Shown: one piece after another, positions 6,925 through 9,377 of the stretch
Position numbering within the stretch: the first letter of the stretch is position 1
Layout of the letters: every line of letters begins with the position of its first letter
The notes under the pieces: model-generated
What the model saw: the letters and a program-made list of their open reading frames with translations, nothing else
Databases searched by the model: none
Told to the model about the DNA's origin: nothing
Position numbers and translations under genes: made by a program
Assembly: GCF_938015485.1 (NCBI RefSeq)
Contig: NZ_CALLVU010000042.1
Coordinates: 1 to 9,377, forward strand
Direction: 5' to 3'
DNA length: 9,377 nucleotides
Source of the DNA: an uncultured Lachnoanaerobaculum sp.
GTDB taxonomy: Bacteria > Bacillota > Clostridia > Lachnospirales > Lachnospiraceae

Positions 6925-9377
6925 ATGGCACTATCTCCAATGATGTCAAAGTATCTGGAGACTAAGGACGAGTATCCGGATTGTATACTTTTTTATCGCC
7001 TCGGCGATTTTTATGAAATGTTTTTTGATGATGCGACTATGGTGGCAAAGGAGCTTGAACTTACACTTACAGGTAAGGACTGCGGACTAAAAGAGAGAGC
7101 TCCTATGTGCGGAGTGCCTTATCATGCAGCGGAAACTTATATAAACAGACTTGTGCAAAACGGACATAAGGTGGCCATAGCCGAGCAGATGGAAGATCCT
7201 AAGCTTGCAAAGGGGCTTGTAAAAAGAGAGGTCGTAAGGATTGTAACGCCCGGTACAATAACAAGCAGCGGAGTACTTGCAGATGATAAGAACAATTATA
7301 TCCTTTCGATATTTTATATTGATGAGAGATTCGGGCTTAGCATATGTGATATATCTACAGGCGATTTCTTTGTTACGGAGCTTGTTACAAGCAGAGAACT
7401 CTTTGATGAGATACAAAAGTATCAGCCTACCGAGATTATATGTAATCACGCCTTTGAAATCAGCGGTATTTCACTTGATGAGTTGAAGAAAAAATACAAT
7501 ATAACAATAACTTCGCTTGACAATTCATATTTCAGCGAAAAAAGCGGTATTGATATATTAAAAAAGCATTTCAAAGTATCAAGTGTTGAAGCACTGGGAC
7601 TTTCGGAGTTTTTAGATGCAACCATAGCTTCAGGTGCTATGCTTAAGTATCTCTATGAGATGCAAAAAAGCTCATGTGCACAGATAGTGAGTATATCCGC
7701 CTATAAAAACGGCGATTATATGATTGTGGATACAAGCTCAAGGAGAAATCTTGAACTTGTAGAGACTATGAGAGAAAAAAAGAAAAACGGCTCCTTGCTC
7801 GGTGTACTTGATAAGACAAGTACAGCCATGGGTGCCAGAATGCTCAGAAGCTTTCTGGAGCAGCCGCTTATAAACAGAGAGAGAATACTTAACAGGCAGG
7901 AAGCCGTAGCAGAGCTTTTTGAAAGATATATAGACAGAGAGGAGTTAAGAGAGTATTTAAACCCCGTCTATGACCTTGAAAGACTTATGGCAAGGGTTGT
8001 GACAAAGAGTGCAAATACAAGAGACCTCTTGTCTCTGTCATCTTCCATGAAGATGATCGCTCCGATAAAGGAAGTTTTAAATACCTGTAAATCGGGTGAG
8101 ATAGTAAAGATAAATGATGGCCTTGATAAACTTGAGGATATTATAGATATTATAGACAGGTCTATAAATGAGGACAGTCCGCTTTCACTGAAAGAGGGAA
8201 ATATAATAAATACAGGTTACAATGCCGAGATAGATAAGCTCAGGCAAGCAAAGACGGAAGGCAAGAACTGGCTGGCTTCGCTTGAGGCGGATGAAAAGGA
8301 AAAGACCGGTATTAAAAACCTTAAGATAAAGTACAATAAAGTTTTCGGATATTATTTTGAGGTAACCAATTCGTTTAAAGATATGGTGCCTGACTACTTT
8401 GTGAGAAAGCAGACGCTTACAAATGCGGAAAGATATACTACAGACAAGCTAAAGGAACTTGAAAATATAATTCTCGGTGCCGAGGATAAGTTAAACAACT
8501 TGGAGTATGAGGTGTTTGTAGAGGTAAGAGATATTGTTGCAGACAATGTAAACAGAATACAGTCAAGTGCCAAGTCGCTTGCTTATATTGACGCCATATG
8601 TTCACTTGCGACAGTTGCATACAATAATAATTATATAAGACCTCAAATAAACACAAACGGAGTTATAGATATAAAAGACGGCAGGCATCCTGTGGTTGAA
8701 AGTATGTTAAGTGATGATTCATTTATTGCAAATGATACATATCTTGATCAGAATAAGAAGAGAATGTCTATAATCACAGGACCGAATATGGCAGGTAAGT
8801 CAACTTATATGAGGCAGACGGCTCTTATATGTATGATGGCTCAGATAGGAAGCTTTGTACCTGCAAGTCAGGCAAGCCTTTGCGTATGTGACAGGATATT
8901 TACAAGAGTGGGGGCTTCAGACGACCTTGCAAGCGGTCAGTCCACATTTATGGTGGAGATGACGGAGGTTGCAAATATTTTACGAAACGCCACAAGAAAT
9001 TCTTTGGTTATTTTGGATGAGATAGGAAGAGGTACATCGACCTTTGACGGGCTTGCTATCGCATGGGCGGTAGTTGAGCATATTTCAAATACAAATCTGA
9101 TAGGCGCAAAGACTCTTTTTGCAACACATTACCATGAACTGTCGGAGCTTGAGGGTACAATGCCCGGAGTAAACAACTACTGTATCTTGGTCAAGGAAAG
9201 AGGAGACGATATAGTATTCTTAAGAAAGATAGCTGCAGGAGGTGCGGATAAGAGCTACGGTATACAGGTTGCCAAGCTTGCAGGTGTACCTGACAGTGTG
9301 ACCGAAAGGGCAAAGGAGCTTATAGAGGAGCTTTCAAGTGCGGATATAGCCACAAGGGCAAGAGAAATAGCAGAGGC
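6925..9377 (+). CDS. mutS: DNA mismatch repair protein MutS, 3' end cut by window
   Basis: MutS scans DNA, binds mismatches and small loops, and on ATP binding recruits MutL. The frame is open for 817 codons with no stop to the right edge; about 40 to 70 C-terminal residues are probably missing. Domain I carries the mismatch-wedge motif FYE (Phe29, Glu31) in YRLGDFYEMFF and then APMCGVPYHA. Domain II follows, then the core with LLGVLDKTSTAMGAR (residues 291-305). The ATPase domain begins near DGRHPVVE (585-592). Walker A is GPNMAGKST (619-627, Lys625), the D-R-G region is TRVGASDDLASGQST (660-674), Walker B is VILDEIGRGTSTFDG (695-709, Asp698, Glu699), and the switch histidine lies in ATHYHEL (733-739). 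All catalytic residues are present, so the gene looks functional. The ATG follows the miaB stop with no gap; mutL is the expected next gene but lies outside. Confidence 0.97.
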   Translation, partial: MALSPMMSKYLETKDEYPDCILFYRLGDFYEMFFDDATMVAKELELTLTGKDCGLKERAPMCGVPYHAAETYINRLVQNGHKVAIAEQMEDPKLAKGLVKREVVRIVTPGTITSSGVLADDKNNYILSIFYIDERFGLSICDISTGDFFVTELVTSRELFDEIQKYQPTEIICNHAFEISGISLDELKKKYNITITSLDNSYFSEKSGIDILKKHFKVSSVEALGLSEFLDATIASGAMLKYLYEMQKSSCAQIVSISAYKNGDYMIVDTSSRRNLELVETMREKKKNGSLLGVLDKTSTAMGARMLRSFLEQPLINRERILNRQEAVAELFERYIDREELREYLNPVYDLERLMARVVTKSANTRDLLSLSSSMKMIAPIKEVLNTCKSGEIVKINDGLDKLEDIIDIIDRSINEDSPLSLKEGNIINTGYNAEIDKLRQAKTEGKNWLASLEADEKEKTGIKNLKIKYNKVFGYYFEVTNSFKDMVPDYFVRKQTLTNAERYTTDKLKELENIILGAEDKLNNLEYEVFVEVRDIVADNVNRIQSSAKSLAYIDAICSLATVAYNNNYIRPQINTNGVIDIKDGRHPVVESMLSDDSFIANDTYLDQNKKRMSIITGPNMAGKSTYMRQTALICMMAQIGSFVPASQASLCVCDRIFTRVGASDDLASGQSTFMVEMTEVANILRNATRNSLVILDEIGRGTSTFDGLAIAWAVVEHISNTNLIGAKTLFATHYHELSELEGTMPGVNNYCILVKERGDDIVFLRKIAAGGADKSYGIQVAKLAGVPDSVTERAKELIEELSSADIATRAREIAE
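7803..7824 (+). repeat. Perfect inverted repeat inside mutS (8-bp stem, 6-nt loop)
   Basis: TGTACTTG (7803-7810) and CAAGTACA (7817-7824) pair perfectly around the loop ATAAGA. It lies in the codons for the conserved VLDKTST segment of MutS, so protein constraint may explain it. There is no T-run after it, so it is not an intrinsic terminator. An A-rich run (7776-7782) sits 20 bases upstream. Confidence 0.6.

Larger units (their letters stand above)
1..9377 (+). other. Probable single transcription unit of eight co-directional genes
   Basis: Junctions are: 4-bp overlap (1021-1024), 10-bp gap (2233-2242), 1-bp overlap (3859), 10-bp gap (4693-4702), 8-bp overlap (4914-4921), 10-bp gap (5487-5496) and 0-bp gap (6924/6925). 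None can hold a terminator or a full promoter outside coding sequence. Co-transcription is therefore the simplest inference; promoters buried in coding sequence cannot be excluded by eye. The operon's own promoter and terminator both lie outside the window. Confidence 0.7.

Noticed and set aside
7087..7449. 120-codon open frame on the - strand and a 69-codon + strand frame (7277-7486) inside mutS
   Set aside because: mutS is open and family-matched across the whole region; both frames are shadows without a ribosome site or recognisable motifs.
8137..8154. Direct repeat of GATATTATA, two copies, in mutS
   Set aside because: Only two 9-bp copies that encode Asp-Ile-Ile twice in a helical part of the protein; ordinary for AT-rich coding sequence and not a phase-variable tract, since the unit is a multiple of three.
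1..9377. CRISPR arrays, tRNA or rRNA genes, insertion sequences, phage or defence genes
   Set aside because: None seen: coding density is almost complete, every gene is a housekeeping or conserved family, and no spaced repeats or terminal inverted repeats were found by eye.

Overview
The window is a gene-dense, AT-rich stretch in which every supported gene lies on the + strand. It looks like one long co-directional cluster of chromosomal housekeeping genes from a low-GC Gram-positive bacterium. Family-level matches (an SpoVB/MurJ-like flippase, a DUF896/YnzC protein, a short ProB, and the miaB-mutS order), heavy use of ATA, AGA and CTT codons, and Shine-Dalgarno motifs of the GAGGTGA type point to Clostridia. 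Lachnospiraceae is the best guess, but this is an inference from protein style and gene order, not a proven placement.

Layout from left to right: (1) the 3' part of a multi-spanning MOP-superfamily lipid/polysaccharide flippase, cut by the left edge; (2) an HI0933/YhiN/BaiN-type flavoprotein whose ATG overlaps the flippase stop (ATGA); (3) a second, different FAD-dependent dehydrogenase-like protein (COG2509 type) of 538 residues; (4) proB, glutamate 5-kinase without a C-terminal PUA domain, joined to the preceding gene by TAATG; (5) a 72-residue DUF896/YnzC-like protein; (6) a 5-formyltetrahydrofolate cyclo-ligase overlapping gene 5 by 8 bp; (7) miaB, which methylthiolates tRNA position A37; (8) mutS, mismatch recognition ATPase, starting directly after the miaB stop and cut by the right edge, with 817 codons visible.

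Gaps between genes are 0 to 10 bp or overlaps, so there is no room for an internal terminator or a normal intergenic promoter. The simplest reading is one transcription unit entering from the left and leaving on the right. The genes do not form one pathway. They are a mix of envelope lipid transport, two flavin redox enzymes of unknown substrate, the first step of proline synthesis, folate repair, tRNA modification and DNA mismatch repair. No RNA genes, insertion sequences, CRISPR arrays, att sites or phage genes are visible, and no gap exceeds 10 bp.

I found no convincing new system. The points most worth a second look are the two adjacent but unrelated flavoproteins of unknown substrate behind a flippase, the absence of proA beside proB, the DUF896 gene embedded in a folate/tRNA/repair operon, and a perfect 8-bp hairpin just after an A-rich slippery run in mutS. 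All are modest.
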